Program-made: the position numbers and the translations under genes
NCBI RefSeq assembly: GCF_001556045.1
Contig: NZ_LSIC01000018.1
Location: 1 to 64,000 of the forward strand
From: Bradyrhizobium sp. CCH5-F6
Lineage (GTDB): Bacteria > Pseudomonadota > Alphaproteobacteria > Rhizobiales > Xanthobacteraceae
Reading direction: 5' to 3'
Length of the DNA stretch: 64,000 nucleotides
Notes under the pieces: model-generated
Told to the model about the DNA's origin: nothing
Database searches by the model: none
Seen by the model: only the letters and a program-made list of their open reading frames with translations
In this document: positions 20,227 through 29,160 of the stretch, piece after piece
How the letters are laid out: each line of letters opens with the position of its first letter
How positions within the stretch are numbered: position 1 is the first letter of the stretch

Positions 20227-20601
20227 TCACTCCCTCAGGTCGTACCTGTACGATTTCGACACGATCTGCCAGCCGTCGGCGAGCTTCATCGCGACCAGAT
20301 AATCGGTGAAGTAGCGCGGCGGCAGCTGGCAGCGCACCTTGATGAAGGCGGTCTTGTCGTCCGAACGGTCGATCGTGACGATGAAATCTTCGCGCGGCTT
20401 GCCTTCGGCTTTGGCCGAGGCGCGCTTGCGCACGCGATCGAGCCAGTCGGGCACGGTCAGAACCTGAAGCTCGCCCTTCTCGACCCAGCGCAGATCGGCG
20501 GAGGGGTGGAAGATGGCGCCGAGCTTTTCAGCGTCGCCCTCATAAAGTCCGTCAAAATAGGATTGCACGACGGCTTCGACGCTCGACCGGTCCTGGCTCA
20601 T
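20227..20601 (-). CDS. NTF2/SnoaL-like protein (putative lumazine-binding fold)
   Basis: A 124-residue protein with the alpha+beta-barrel of the NTF2-like superfamily: an N-terminal helix (VEAVVQSYFDGLYEGDAEKL), then strands with HPSADLRWV and a C-terminal DGWQIVSKSYRYD. No signal peptide. Family members are small-molecule-binding proteins or isomerases; no catalytic residue can be assigned. It is divergent from the GFA gene with ~95 bases between their starts. Confidence 0.75.
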   Translation of the reverse strand: MSQDRSSVEAVVQSYFDGLYEGDAEKLGAIFHPSADLRWVEKGELQVLTVPDWLDRVRKRASAKAEGKPREDFIVTIDRSDDKTAFIKVRCQLPPRYFTDYLVAMKLADGWQIVSKSYRYDLRE

Positions 20602-20696
20602 GAGTCATTCCTTTGCATGATGGCTTCGGGCGAACTTAGTCGTACGCATCAAAATGCGCTATGGGTGTCTCTCGTAAATTGCGCAAGGACGCTGGA

Positions 20697-21125
20697 ATGG
20701 TCGGATCAGAGAATTCGAACGCTCGCATCCTCACCGGCGAATGCTATTGCCGCGCTGTGCGCTTTGAAGTGTGGGATGCGTTCTCTTATGCGATGAACTG
20801 CCACTGCTCGAACTGCCGTCGCACCACGGGCGCAGCGTTCAAGCCCTTCGCCGGCATCCCGCAAGACAGGCTCCGCATCGTCCATGGAGAGAACCAGCGG
20901 ATGATTGTCGGCGACGATACCACCCATGATGCGCATTGCGCCTGCTGCGGCTCGCTGCTCTATTCCCGGGTGCGCGAAGGACAATGGGTCCACGTCGCCA
21001 TGGGAACCCTGCTCGATACCCCCTCGATCCGGCCGAGCGCCCATATTTTTGTGGGCTCGAAGGCCCCCTGGCACGAAATTACGGACAATCTGCCGCAATA
21101 TCGAGGGCACATCGGGGTTGTCTGA
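20697..21125 (+). CDS. GFA-family (glutathione-dependent formaldehyde-activating enzyme-like) protein
   Basis: A 142-residue zinc protein of the GFA/CENP-V family. Zinc-ligand motifs are CYCRAVRF (~16), CHCSNCRRTTGAAF (~36-49) and CACCGSLLY (~85-93). ATG 20697 has AAGGA eight bases upstream; an earlier in-frame ATG (20661) has none. Despite the family name, most members do not act on formaldehyde, and no formaldehyde pathway is adjacent, so the substrate stays open. About 180 bases without a gene follow. Confidence 0.85.
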   Translation: MVGSENSNARILTGECYCRAVRFEVWDAFSYAMNCHCSNCRRTTGAAFKPFAGIPQDRLRIVHGENQRMIVGDDTTHDAHCACCGSLLYSRVREGQWVHVAMGTLLDTPSIRPSAHIFVGSKAPWHEITDNLPQYRGHIGVV

Positions 21126-21304
21126 GGGAACCCGGTCCAGCCGTACGTGTCGGCGAACCGCGCCCTCGTTGGCGCGACAAACAAAAGGGTCTTTCAGGCT
21201 GTCGTGGGCGTCCCCTTCGTGACCTCCATCACAAGCGCCGGCGATGGATGCTGCTAAAGCGGTCCCAAAGGGCCCGACGGCCCGGAATCATCGGAAGTCG
21301 TGTC

Positions 21305-23119
21305 ATGCGCAATGTGCTCAGACTTTGTCCGCTTCTCCTGGCCCTCGTCCTAGCCCTCGCAGTGCTGCTCGGCGCCGGGCCCGCCTTTGCCGGCAAGCGT
21401 GTCGCGCTGGTGATCGCCAATTCGGCCTATCAGCACGCGCCCTCGCTCGCCAATCCCGTCAATGACGGGGCGGTGATGGCGAAGACGCTGAAGGAGGCCG
21501 GCTTCGACGTCGTCGAGTCCCGGCACGACCTGCCGGCGCTGGACACGCGGCGGGTGCTGCGCGACTTCGCGGATGCGACCCGTGATGCCGATATCGCCGT
21601 GGTCTACTATGCCGGTCACGGCATCGAGGTCGAAGGCTCCAACTATCTGATCCCTGTCGACGCCAAGCTCGAGCGCGACACCGATGTCTACGACGAGGCG
21701 CTCTCGCTCGACCGTGTCCTGGTTGCTGTGGAGCCTGCAAAGCAGCTTCGCCTGGTGATCCTGGATGCCTGCCGCGACAATCCGTTCGGCAAGAGGATGA
21801 AGCGCACCGTTGCCTCGCGCGGCATCGGCCGTGGTCTCGCTCAGGTCGAGCCGACCAGCCCCAACACGCTGATCGCCTATTCGGCCAAGGCCGGCTTCAC
21901 CGCGCAGGACGGCGACGGCGCCAACAGCCCGTTCACGGTCGCGCTGTCGAAGCATCTGACGACGCCGGGCCTCGACGTCCGCCGGGCCTTCGGCTTCGTG
22001 CGTGACGAAGTGCTCAAGTCGACGGGCAACAAGCAGGAGCCGTTCGTCTACGGGTCGCTCGGCGGCGAGGACATGCCGCTGGTGCCGGTCAGGGTGGCGG
22101 CCGCGCCAGCGGCTGCGACCAACCCGCAAGCGGATATCCGCCGCGACTACGAGCTCGCGCTCCAGGTCGGCAACAGGCCGGCGTGGGAAGCCTTTCTTGC
22201 CCAGCATCCCGACGGTTTCTATGCGAGCCTTGCCAAGCTCCAGCTGGATAAAATCGGCGCCGAGCGGGCTCACGCGGCGGCCATCGAGAAAGCGAAGCAG
22301 GCCGAGGCCGAGCGCGATCGTCTTGCTGCGCTCGGCGCGCAGAAGGATGCGCAGGCAAGGGCAGCGGCCGATGCGAAGGCCGCCGAGCAGGCACAGCTCG
22401 CCGCGCAGAAGGCCAAGGAGCAGGCGCAGCAGCAGGCGGCCGCCGCCGAGCAGCAGCGCGTCAATCTGGCCGCCTCGGCGCCCAGCACCGCGCCGGCCAG
22501 CACGGCGAGCCCCGCCGGCACCAACGTCGCCTCGCTGACCCCGGCGACCACGCCGGCCGATCTCAGCCGCTCGGTGCAGACCGAGCTCGGCCGCGTCGGG
22601 TGTTTCTCCGGGCAGGCGGACGGCAACTGGAATACGTCCTCGCAGCGATCGCTGTCGCAGTTCAACCGCTATGCCGGCACCAAGCTCGACGTGAAGGTTG
22701 CAAGCACCGACGCGCTCGATACGGTCAAGGCCAAGCCGTCGCGCGTTTGTCCGCTGGTGTGCGAGAACGGCTTCAAGGCCGATGGCGACAAATGCACCAG
22801 GATCGTCTGCCGCGAGGGTTACGCGGTCAATAGTGATAATGAATGCGAGAAGCAGCGTGCCGCCAAGCCGGCCAAGCCTGCGACCGCGAAGCGCGACGAC
22901 GGCGACGAGCGTCCCGCACGGCAGCGTCGTCAGTCCGGCGGCGCGGCTGCGGGCGGCTACGGTGCCGCTGCGGGCATCGCTGGTGCAGGCCGCGCCGCTG
23001 GTGGCGGGCAGATCCTCTGCAACAGCGCCGGCTGTCGTCCGGTCCATCGCGGTTGCCGCCTCGAATATCGCGGCGGTGGCGGCCCCGGCAACGACGCCAA
23101 TACAGAGGTATGTTACTGA
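21305..23119 (+). CDS. Secreted caspase-like (peptidase C14) protein
   Basis: A 604-residue exported protein. Signal peptide ~1-29 (LLLALVLALAVLLGAGPAFA). A p20-like caspase domain (~31-255) carries the dyad His105 (YYAGHGIE) and Cys156 (LDACRDNPF). Then a ~40-residue segment (RRDYELALQVGNRPAWEAFL), an Ala/Gln/Lys-rich coiled coil (~310-380), an Ala/Pro/Thr linker, a ~60-residue conserved part and a Cys-rich stretch (CPLVCENGF, CTRIVC, NECEK; ~480-520). The end is basic and Gly-rich. ATG 21305 is chosen because the signal peptide begins there. Such orthocaspase-like proteins cleave after basic residues; partner and trigger are unknown. Transcribed alone. Confidence 0.88.
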   Translation: MRNVLRLCPLLLALVLALAVLLGAGPAFAGKRVALVIANSAYQHAPSLANPVNDGAVMAKTLKEAGFDVVESRHDLPALDTRRVLRDFADATRDADIAVVYYAGHGIEVEGSNYLIPVDAKLERDTDVYDEALSLDRVLVAVEPAKQLRLVILDACRDNPFGKRMKRTVASRGIGRGLAQVEPTSPNTLIAYSAKAGFTAQDGDGANSPFTVALSKHLTTPGLDVRRAFGFVRDEVLKSTGNKQEPFVYGSLGGEDMPLVPVRVAAAPAAATNPQADIRRDYELALQVGNRPAWEAFLAQHPDGFYASLAKLQLDKIGAERAHAAAIEKAKQAEAERDRLAALGAQKDAQARAAADAKAAEQAQLAAQKAKEQAQQQAAAAEQQRVNLAASAPSTAPASTASPAGTNVASLTPATTPADLSRSVQTELGRVGCFSGQADGNWNTSSQRSLSQFNRYAGTKLDVKVASTDALDTVKAKPSRVCPLVCENGFKADGDKCTRIVCREGYAVNSDNECEKQRAAKPAKPATAKRDDGDERPARQRRQSGGAAAGGYGAAAGIAGAGRAAGGGQILCNSAGCRPVHRGCRLEYRGGGGPGNDANTEVCY

Positions 23120-23134
23120 TCGTGCGCTCTGGAT

Positions 23135-23156
23135 CGTCCCGGCGAAGCCTGGGACG
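23135..23156. terminator. Hairpin between convergent caspase and DUF1345 genes
   Basis: CGTCCCGGC (23135-23143), loop GAA, then GCCTGGGACG with one bulged T. It stands between two gene ends about 40 bases apart and would fold in RNA from either strand, so it is a probable shared terminator. Confidence 0.5.
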
Positions 23157-23160
23157 ACGG

Positions 23161-23853
23161 CTAAGCCGAGATCGCGCTCGCTGCGATGTTGACCGTCAGC
23201 GCCAGCAAGGCCGTGTTGTAGATGAACGATATGATCCCGTGCGCCGTGGCCGTGCGGCGGATCGTCCTGTCGGTAATGCCGACGTCGGAGACCTGCGCGG
23301 TCATGCCGATCACGAATGAGAAATAGACGAAGTCCCAATAGTCGACGTGGTCTTCGTTGCCGCCGCTCGGAAACTGAAGGCCGCCCGGCTTGACGTTTCG
23401 ATAATAATCATGCGCGTAATGCAGCGCGAAGGTCGTGTGCACGGCGGCCCATGACAGCACGATGGTGGTGATCGCGATCGTGAGCTCCAGCACTCCCCGA
23501 TGCGGCGTGCCGAGCTCGGAGACGATCGCAGCGATGCTGGCGAAGGCGCCGATCGCCGTCACCAGCAGGATCACGAAGCGGCCATCGTCCTGCATCGCGG
23601 CGGCACGGCGGATGTGCTGATGGTCGTTGCACAGCATCATCACATAGACCAGCACGAGATAGACCGCGATCAGCGCGTCCCAGCCGAGCAGGAGCCGTGT
23701 CACCAGCCGGTAGGTCCCAGGCAGCAGCAGGCAGACGAGGACGCCGGCCGCGAGTGCGATGAAGGTTCGCGGCCGCGCATAGATCAGCCGCACCGGCCGC
23801 GACATCTGGCGGAAGCGGACGAGGGCGGGATCCTCTTTGCCGCCGGCCGCCAT
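23161..23853 (-). CDS. DUF1345 membrane protein
   Basis: A 230-residue inner-membrane protein with about five helices (~31-47, ~58-75, ~93-110, ~122-145, ~205-225). The conserved block GNEDHVDYWDFVYFSFVIGM (~164-183) identifies the DUF1345 family. Function unknown. It lies nine bases downstream of the prenyl synthase stop on the same strand, so the two are probably cotranscribed. Confidence 0.85.
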   Translation of the reverse strand: MAAGGKEDPALVRFRQMSRPVRLIYARPRTFIALAAGVLVCLLLPGTYRLVTRLLLGWDALIAVYLVLVYVMMLCNDHQHIRRAAAMQDDGRFVILLVTAIGAFASIAAIVSELGTPHRGVLELTIAITTIVLSWAAVHTTFALHYAHDYYRNVKPGGLQFPSGGNEDHVDYWDFVYFSFVIGMTAQVSDVGITDRTIRRTATAHGIISFIYNTALLALTVNIAASAISA

Positions 23854-23862
23854 CGACGCGCT

Positions 23863-24786
23863 TCAGTTCTTCCGCTCGGCGACGAAGCGCGCGGCGGCTT
23901 GCAGCACGGCGGCGCGGTCGCCGAAGATTGAGACCGCGCTGTCGGCCCGCGCGAGCAAATCGCGTACGCGCTGCTTGGCGCCGTCGATGCCGAGCTGGGT
24001 AACGAAGGTGGTCTTGCCAAGCGCGGCATCGGCGCCAGCGGGCTTGCCGAGCGCGGCCGCATCGCCTTCGACATCGAGCAGATCGTCGGCGATCTGGAAG
24101 GCTTCGCCGAGCGCGCGCCCGTAATCGTCGAGCGCCTGGTATTCCTTATCCGAGGCCTGGCCGAGGATTGCGCCGGCGATGCAGCCGTAACGCAGCAGCG
24201 CGCCGGTCTTCATCTGCTGGATCCGAGCGACATCGATCGGCTCGTTGCCGCCAAAACGGCCTTCGCCGGCGAGGTCGAGGATCTGGCCGCCGACCATGCC
24301 GCCGATGCCGGCACAGCGCGCCAGCGCGCGCGTCAGCAGCAGCCGCACATTGGCGTCGCGATGGATCTCGTCGCGGGTGATGATGTCGAAGGCGAGCGTC
24401 AGAAGGCCGTCGCCGGCGAGGATCGCGGTGGCGTCGTCGGTCTTCTTGTGCAGGGTGGGACGGCCGCGGCGCAGGTCCGAATTGTCCATCGCCGGCAGAT
24501 CGTCATGGATCAGCGAATAGCAGTGGATGCATTCGAGCGCCGCGCCGGCGAGCAGGGCCGCCTCGCGCGGCACGCCGAACACGGCGGCGCTCTCCACCAC
24601 CAGGAACGGCCGGAGGCGCTTGCCGCCATTCAGGCTCGAATAGCGCATTGCGTCCATCAGTCGCTTGGGCCGGGCGATTTCGTCGTGCAGGATGTCGTCC
24701 GACAGCAGGCGTCCGAGCAGGGCCTCGGTGTCATCAGCGGTCTTGTCCAGACGTTTGGCGAAATCGGACGGGGACGTGCCGGTCAT
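23863..24786 (-). CDS. ispA: Short-chain polyprenyl diphosphate synthase (farnesyl type)
   Basis: A 307-residue trans-prenyltransferase condensing IPP with allylic diphosphates, probably to farnesyl diphosphate. The first Asp-rich motif DDLPAMD is at 95-101 and the second DDLLD at 234-238, with GGKRLRP at 54-60 for IPP binding. The two bases between the two Asp pairs of the first motif (DDxxxxD) fit bacterial FPP synthases. ATG 24786 is chosen ([13 protein letters not shown]); the sequence upstream is not family-like. It feeds quinones, hopanoids and cell-wall lipid carriers. Divergent from mtgA. GGPP synthesis cannot be excluded. Confidence 0.92.
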   Translation of the reverse strand: MTGTSPSDFAKRLDKTADDTEALLGRLLSDDILHDEIARPKRLMDAMRYSSLNGGKRLRPFLVVESAAVFGVPREAALLAGAALECIHCYSLIHDDLPAMDNSDLRRGRPTLHKKTDDATAILAGDGLLTLAFDIITRDEIHRDANVRLLLTRALARCAGIGGMVGGQILDLAGEGRFGGNEPIDVARIQQMKTGALLRYGCIAGAILGQASDKEYQALDDYGRALGEAFQIADDLLDVEGDAAALGKPAGADAALGKTTFVTQLGIDGAKQRVRDLLARADSAVSIFGDRAAVLQAAARFVAERKN

Positions 24787-24947
24787 CAAGAAGGGCTCCA
24801 GAACTAAAATTCGGCGGGACAATCCTTTATGAGCCCGCCTCAGTCAATCGTTTGGAAGGCCTAAAAAGTGCTGGAAAAGGCCCGAATTATCACAGACTTA
24901 ATGGCTCAGCCCGCGGCCGCGGTTCAGTTTGCGCCGGAAAGGTCGAT

Positions 24948-25622
24948 TTGCGCATCGTCAAGATCCTTCTCCTGGTGCTCCTGATCGCGGCTCTCGCGCC
25001 CTATGTGATCGCGCCGTTCTACCGCACCGGCCATCCGGTTTCGACGCTGATGGCATGGCGCTCGCTCACGGGCGCGCCGATGCACCGGGAGTGGATCGAT
25101 CTGTCTGATATGTCGCCCCATCTCCCGCGCGCGGTGGTGGCGGCCGAGGATGCCCATTTCTGCAGGCATCACGGCATCGATTGGGGCGCGCTGCGCGAGG
25201 CGATCGACGATGCGAAGGAGGATGGCACCCCCTTCCGCGGCGCCTCCACCATCACCCAGCAGGTGGCGAAAAACCTGTTTCTCTGGCAGGGGCGCGATTT
25301 CGTCCGCAAGGCGCTGGAATTCCCGTTGGCGCTATGGATCGACCTCGTGCTGCCCAAGCCCCGGATTCTCGAAATTTACCTCAATATCGCCGAGCTCGGC
25401 CCGCAGGGGCAGTTTGGGGTGGAGGCGGCCAGCGCCTATGCCTTCGGCAAATCGGCCGAGAACCTCACCGCCCGGGAGGCGGCGCTTCTGGCCTCGATCC
25501 TGCCGAATCCGGTGAAGCGCAGCGCCCGAACCCCGGGACCGGGTGTCCGGAGGCTGGCAGCCACCTATATGGCGCGGGGGCAGGCGAGCTCACTTGCGAC
25601 CTGCTGGCGTGAAAATCGCTGA
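24948..25622 (+). CDS. mtgA: Monofunctional peptidoglycan glycosyltransferase
   Basis: A 224-residue GT51 enzyme polymerising lipid II into glycan strands. An N-terminal anchor (~4-24, [20 protein letters not shown]) is followed by the catalytic domain with Glu67 in [30 protein letters not shown] (~100-114) and [16 protein letters not shown]. No transpeptidase domain, as expected for MtgA. The start is TTG 24948, with GGAAAGG seven bases upstream; no ATG fits. Transcribed away from the prenyl synthase gene. Confidence 0.93.
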   Translation: MRIVKILLLVLLIAALAPYVIAPFYRTGHPVSTLMAWRSLTGAPMHREWIDLSDMSPHLPRAVVAAEDAHFCRHHGIDWGALREAIDDAKEDGTPFRGASTITQQVAKNLFLWQGRDFVRKALEFPLALWIDLVLPKPRILEIYLNIAELGPQGQFGVEAASAYAFGKSAENLTAREAALLASILPNPVKRSARTPGPGVRRLAATYMARGQASSLATCWRENR

Positions 25623-25790
25623 TTTCGGGCCCGTTCCGGGCGCATTTTCCGCCCCAAGAGCCTAGCTTTACGGCCGGCCTTCCTCTATAAGCCCGGCCTT
25701 GATCGGCATTCAGCTCGCCTCGTATTGCGGGTGCTGAGCCGTCCTTCGCGGACGATGCCCTGATGACACCAATCCCTAGAGGATATTGAA

Positions 25791-25973
25791 ATGGCCGTTC
25801 CGAGAAGAAAAACCTCGCCGTCGCGCCGTGGCATGCGCCGCTCGGCTGACGCCATCAAGAAGCCGACCTATGTGGAAGACAAGGACTCCGGCGAGCTCCG
25901 TCGTCCGCACCATCTCGACCTCAAGACCGGCATGTACAAGGGCCGTCAGGTCCTGAAGAAGAAAGAGTCCTGA
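25791..25973 (+). CDS. rpmF: 50S ribosomal protein L32
   Basis: A 60-residue, strongly basic protein with the family start [18 protein letters not shown] and the central HHLD. The zinc-cysteine pairs found in some L32 proteins are absent, as usual in alphaproteobacteria. GAGGA precedes the ATG. About 170 bases without a gene precede it and may carry its promoter. Confidence 0.97.
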   Translation: MAVPRRKTSPSRRGMRRSADAIKKPTYVEDKDSGELRRPHHLDLKTGMYKGRQVLKKKES

Positions 25974-26115
25974 AGGCAGGACCTTTCCTCAGGCGGGACG
26001 ATTGGCTCTGCCTGATTTCGGCCAACCCATGAGCTAGACGGTGACGGCGGCGGAGCAAATGCTTCGCCGCTGCATTGTTCTGTCCGGATATCTTGATCGA
26101 GAAGGCATTTCGCCG

Positions 26116-26769
26116 ATGGTCGGTTTCCCGCTGCTTCTGATTCCGCTCGCGGTCTACAACATCATCGTCTTCCTGATGCCCGGCGTGTCCTTCTCGGACG
26201 TGCTGTTCAATGTGCCGATGATCACGGGCGAGAGCTGGCCGGTCACGCTCGCCGATCTCCTGCTCGCGCTCGGCGTGGTGCTCCTGCTGCTCGAAGTGGT
26301 CAAGGGCGCGCGGCCAGGCGCGAAATTCCTGATGGATCATTTGCTGTCGCTGATCGTCTTCGGAGCGGCCGCAGCCGAATTCGTGATGTGGCCCAAATTC
26401 GGCAACTCCACCTTTTTCCTGCTGGTCTTGATGGCGATGGCCGACTTCTTCGCCGGCATTGCCCAGCGCACGCGTCGGCGCGTCACCTATGTTGCCGAGA
26501 CGACGGTGCCGGCGCCACGCAGGGCCAAGCGCAAGGGCGAAGTGCCGGCGGATGATGCGGACGCCGCCTCCAGGTTCGAGCCGGTGATTGCGCCGCAGCC
26601 GGCGCCGGCGGTGCCGCCCGCACCCTCGGCGCAATCCGTCGCCGAATCGGTGCTGATGGATCATCCTGCGCCAAAGCCGGTGCAGGGCTCACCCTCGCCG
26701 GAAATTCCCTCGCCGCATCTTCAGCCGGGCAACGGCACGCCGTCGTCCCCCGAGGCGCCGCCACGCTGA
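26116..26769 (+). CDS. Membrane protein with Pro-rich cytoplasmic tail, unknown function
   Basis: A 217-residue protein not assigned to a named family. About four hydrophobic helices in the first ~115 residues (FPLLLIPLAVYNIIVFLMPG, TLADLLLALGVVLLLLEVV, LLSLIVFGAAAAEFVMW, TFFLLVLMAMADFFAGI) are followed by a basic patch (RTRRRV) and a ~80-residue Pro/Ala-rich, probably disordered tail. ATG 26116 is chosen because the first helix starts there and GAGAAGG precedes it; an in-frame GTG at 26041 would add 25 residues. Proteobacterial relatives are common, but I know no role for them. Confidence 0.7.
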   Translation: MVGFPLLLIPLAVYNIIVFLMPGVSFSDVLFNVPMITGESWPVTLADLLLALGVVLLLLEVVKGARPGAKFLMDHLLSLIVFGAAAAEFVMWPKFGNSTFFLLVLMAMADFFAGIAQRTRRRVTYVAETTVPAPRRAKRKGEVPADDADAASRFEPVIAPQPAPAVPPAPSAQSVAESVLMDHPAPKPVQGSPSPEIPSPHLQPGNGTPSSPEAPPR

Positions 26770-26855
26770 CCAAGGGCGCTCTTGGGCGCGCCGACCCTTC
26801 CGCAAGCGGCAGCGTGCTGCGAGCGTGAGGCAACAATTATCCAATAAGCTGGGGC

Positions 26856-27116
26856 TTACGCCACCTGCCGCGTTCGCGCGGTGACGCTTCCCAGTGGTCG
26901 CTTGCTGCCATAGGCCGTTCGCGCATCTTCGGAAGAGGCGCGGCGGAGCCGGCTGGTCTGGGGCAGAAATTCGGCACTGGCGATGAGCTGGGTGACGAAG
27001 CTCGGATCGGGACGCGGCAGCGGCGCCTTGTGAACCCACTGCAACGTCGGCAACAGCGGCACCAGGGCCGTGCCTGCGCCGTTGTTCGCTACGTCTGACC
27101 GATCGGTACTCAACAT
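26856..27116 (-). CDS. Small hypothetical protein (86 residues)
   Basis: Start ATG 27116 with GGTGA six bases upstream. The pattern LQWVHKAPLPRPDPSFVTQL followed by IASAEFLPQTSRLRRAS and SAYG-like ending (DARTAYG) looks like a family of short alphaproteobacterial proteins of unknown role. It has no signal or membrane segment. Its reading frame extends upstream, but that part is basic and unlike protein. It is antisense to nothing known and divergent from the GGDEF/EAL gene. Confidence 0.5.
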   Translation of the reverse strand: MLSTDRSDVANNGAGTALVPLLPTLQWVHKAPLPRPDPSFVTQLIASAEFLPQTSRLRRASSEDARTAYGSKRPLGSVTARTRQVA

Positions 27117-27337
27117 CGCAATCACCGTTGATCCGGCGAGATTGTCGCGTTTCGGGACGCAGGCGCCGGTGCGAGTCCTGTACTCGCAAGGCCTATGCCG
27201 GCCGGGCCGGTTTGGTTCCCCGCGCCGGGGAAACGTGGTTTCCAAATTGTTTATCAACTTTGCCTAGGGTTGGGGGCGAATCTGGCTCTATCCTGTGCCG
27301 GCGCAGGACTTCTCCACTGTCCCAGAACGAGGCGATT

Positions 27338-29032
27338 TTGACCCCCGCATTGCCGCAAGCCTCCGACATCCTGGCCGCGCTCGGCCAAGCCGTGTTCGCC
27401 TGGGACATCGCCAGCGATGTCATCGTCTGGGGCGAGCAGGTCGGCAGCATCTTTCCCGATATCCCCGCCGAGCGGCTCGCGACCGGGGCCGAGTTCGCCA
27501 AGCTGATCGAGCCCGCGCAAACGCTGCGGACCGCGGCCCTGGCGCAGACCTCGGCCGTGCACGGCGCCGACGGCACCCCTTACCGGGTCGAGTACGGCGT
27601 CCGCATGAGCGCCGCCGATCCCGTGATCTGGGTCGAGGAGACCGGCCGCTGGTTCGCGGGCCCCGATGGCCGCCCCACGCGCGCGATCGGCTCCGTTCGC
27701 ATCAACAATGAACGTCATGCCCGCGACGAGGAATTGGCCAAGCTGGCCCGGCTCGATCCCCTGACCGGCGAGCTCAACCGCTCCCATCTGCTGGCGGCGC
27801 TGGCCGAGGCGATCGAGGAGACGACCCGCTTCCGTTCGAGCGCGGCCTTCATGCTGGTCGGCATCGACCATCTCGCCCGCGTCAACGACGCCTTCGGCTT
27901 CGACGTTGCCGACGCCGTGATCCTCGATGTCGCCAAGCGCATTCGCTCGCGCCTGCGGGGCGGCGACGTGCTCGGACGCTTCTCCGGCAACAAGTTCGGC
28001 CTGATCCTGAAGAACTGTACCGTCGATGACATGAACGTCGCCGCCGAGCGCTTCCTCACGGGGATCCGCGACGAGGTGGTGCCAACCAAATCCGGCCCGG
28101 TCTCGATCACCGCCTCGATCGGCGCGGTCAGCCTGCCGCGCTACGCCCGCAACACGGACGAGGCGGTCAACCGCGCCCATGAGACGCTGGATGCCGCCAA
28201 GCGCCGCCGCGCCGGCTCGTTCGCGGCATGGCGTCCGGATGCCGCGCGCGACGCCCAGCGCCGGGTCAACATCCGCGTCACCGACGAGATCGTCACCGCG
28301 CTGAACGAGCGCCGTATCAGGCTTGCCTATGAGCCGGTGGTCTCGGCCAGCTCGCGCGAACGCGCCTTCCACGAATGCCTGGTGCGGATGGACCAGGGCG
28401 ATGGCCAGGTGCTGCTCGCGCCCGACATCGTGCCGGTCGCCGAACGGCTCGGCCTGATCCGCCTCGTCGATCACCGCGTGCTCGAGCTCGTGGTCGCCGA
28501 GCTCGCCGCTGCGCCCGACATCTGCCTCAGCCTCAACATCTCGCCGGACACGACCATGGATCCGGACTGGTGGGCGGGGATCGAGTCGCTGATGCTGGCC
28601 CATCCCGGTGTGGCCGAGCGGCTGATCGTCGAGATCACGGAGACGGTGGCGATCCAGGACCTCGACGACGTCCGCGGCTTCGTCACGCGCCTGAAGAATT
28701 TCGGCAGCCGCATCGCCATCGACGATTTCGGTGCCGGCTACACCTCGTTCCGAAACCTGCGCAAGCTCGGCGTGGATATCGTGAAGATCGACGGCGCATT
28801 CGTGCAGAACATCACCCATTCCGCGGACGACCGCGCCTTCGTGCAGACCCTGATCGATCTTGCCCGCCGCCTCGACATCAAGACGGTGGCGGAATGGGTG
28901 CAGGATGAAGAGGCAGCAAACATGCTGCGCGAGTGGGGCTGCGACTATATCCAGGGCCGCCTGATCGGCTTGGCATCGGCCGAGCGGCCGTGGGGCGCTT
29001 TAACGGACGGCGCGCTGCCTGCGGCAAGCTGA
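27338..29032 (+). CDS. PAS-GGDEF-EAL protein with degenerate GGDEF motif
   Basis: A 564-residue cytoplasmic c-di-GMP-type protein. PAS-like domain ~8-125, GGDEF ~135-295, EAL ~315-555. The diguanylate cyclase motif is replaced by SGNKF (216-220), so cyclase activity is very unlikely. In the EAL part the signature is ECL (346-348) but Glu346 is kept, as are VEITET (431-436), DDF (462-464) and the KID lysine (483-485), so it may be a phosphodiesterase or only a c-di-GMP sensor. TTG 27338 is used, with GAGG five bases upstream; it starts MTPALPQASDILAALGQ. Confidence 0.88.
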   Translation: MTPALPQASDILAALGQAVFAWDIASDVIVWGEQVGSIFPDIPAERLATGAEFAKLIEPAQTLRTAALAQTSAVHGADGTPYRVEYGVRMSAADPVIWVEETGRWFAGPDGRPTRAIGSVRINNERHARDEELAKLARLDPLTGELNRSHLLAALAEAIEETTRFRSSAAFMLVGIDHLARVNDAFGFDVADAVILDVAKRIRSRLRGGDVLGRFSGNKFGLILKNCTVDDMNVAAERFLTGIRDEVVPTKSGPVSITASIGAVSLPRYARNTDEAVNRAHETLDAAKRRRAGSFAAWRPDAARDAQRRVNIRVTDEIVTALNERRIRLAYEPVVSASSRERAFHECLVRMDQGDGQVLLAPDIVPVAERLGLIRLVDHRVLELVVAELAAAPDICLSLNISPDTTMDPDWWAGIESLMLAHPGVAERLIVEITETVAIQDLDDVRGFVTRLKNFGSRIAIDDFGAGYTSFRNLRKLGVDIVKIDGAFVQNITHSADDRAFVQTLIDLARRLDIKTVAEWVQDEEAANMLREWGCDYIQGRLIGLASAERPWGALTDGALPAAS

Positions 29033-29038
29033 GATGCC

Positions 29039-29078
29039 GTAGGGTGGCAAAGGCGCACTTGCGCCGTGCCCACCCTAC
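29039..29078. repeat. Hairpin after the GGDEF/EAL gene
   Basis: GTAGGGTGG and CCACCCTAC form the outer stem, GGCGCA and TGCGCC the inner stem. It lies a few bases after the stop and before the convergent tctA end, so it can serve as a terminator. It resembles the GTAGGGTGGGTTAG palindromes at 41.7 and 58.5 kb. Confidence 0.6.
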
Positions 29079-29160
29079 CTCCGTGATGGATACAGATCGT
29101 GGGCACGCTTCCGCCTTCGCTCTTCGAGCTACGGCGGACAAGTCGCTTTGCCCGAGATTC

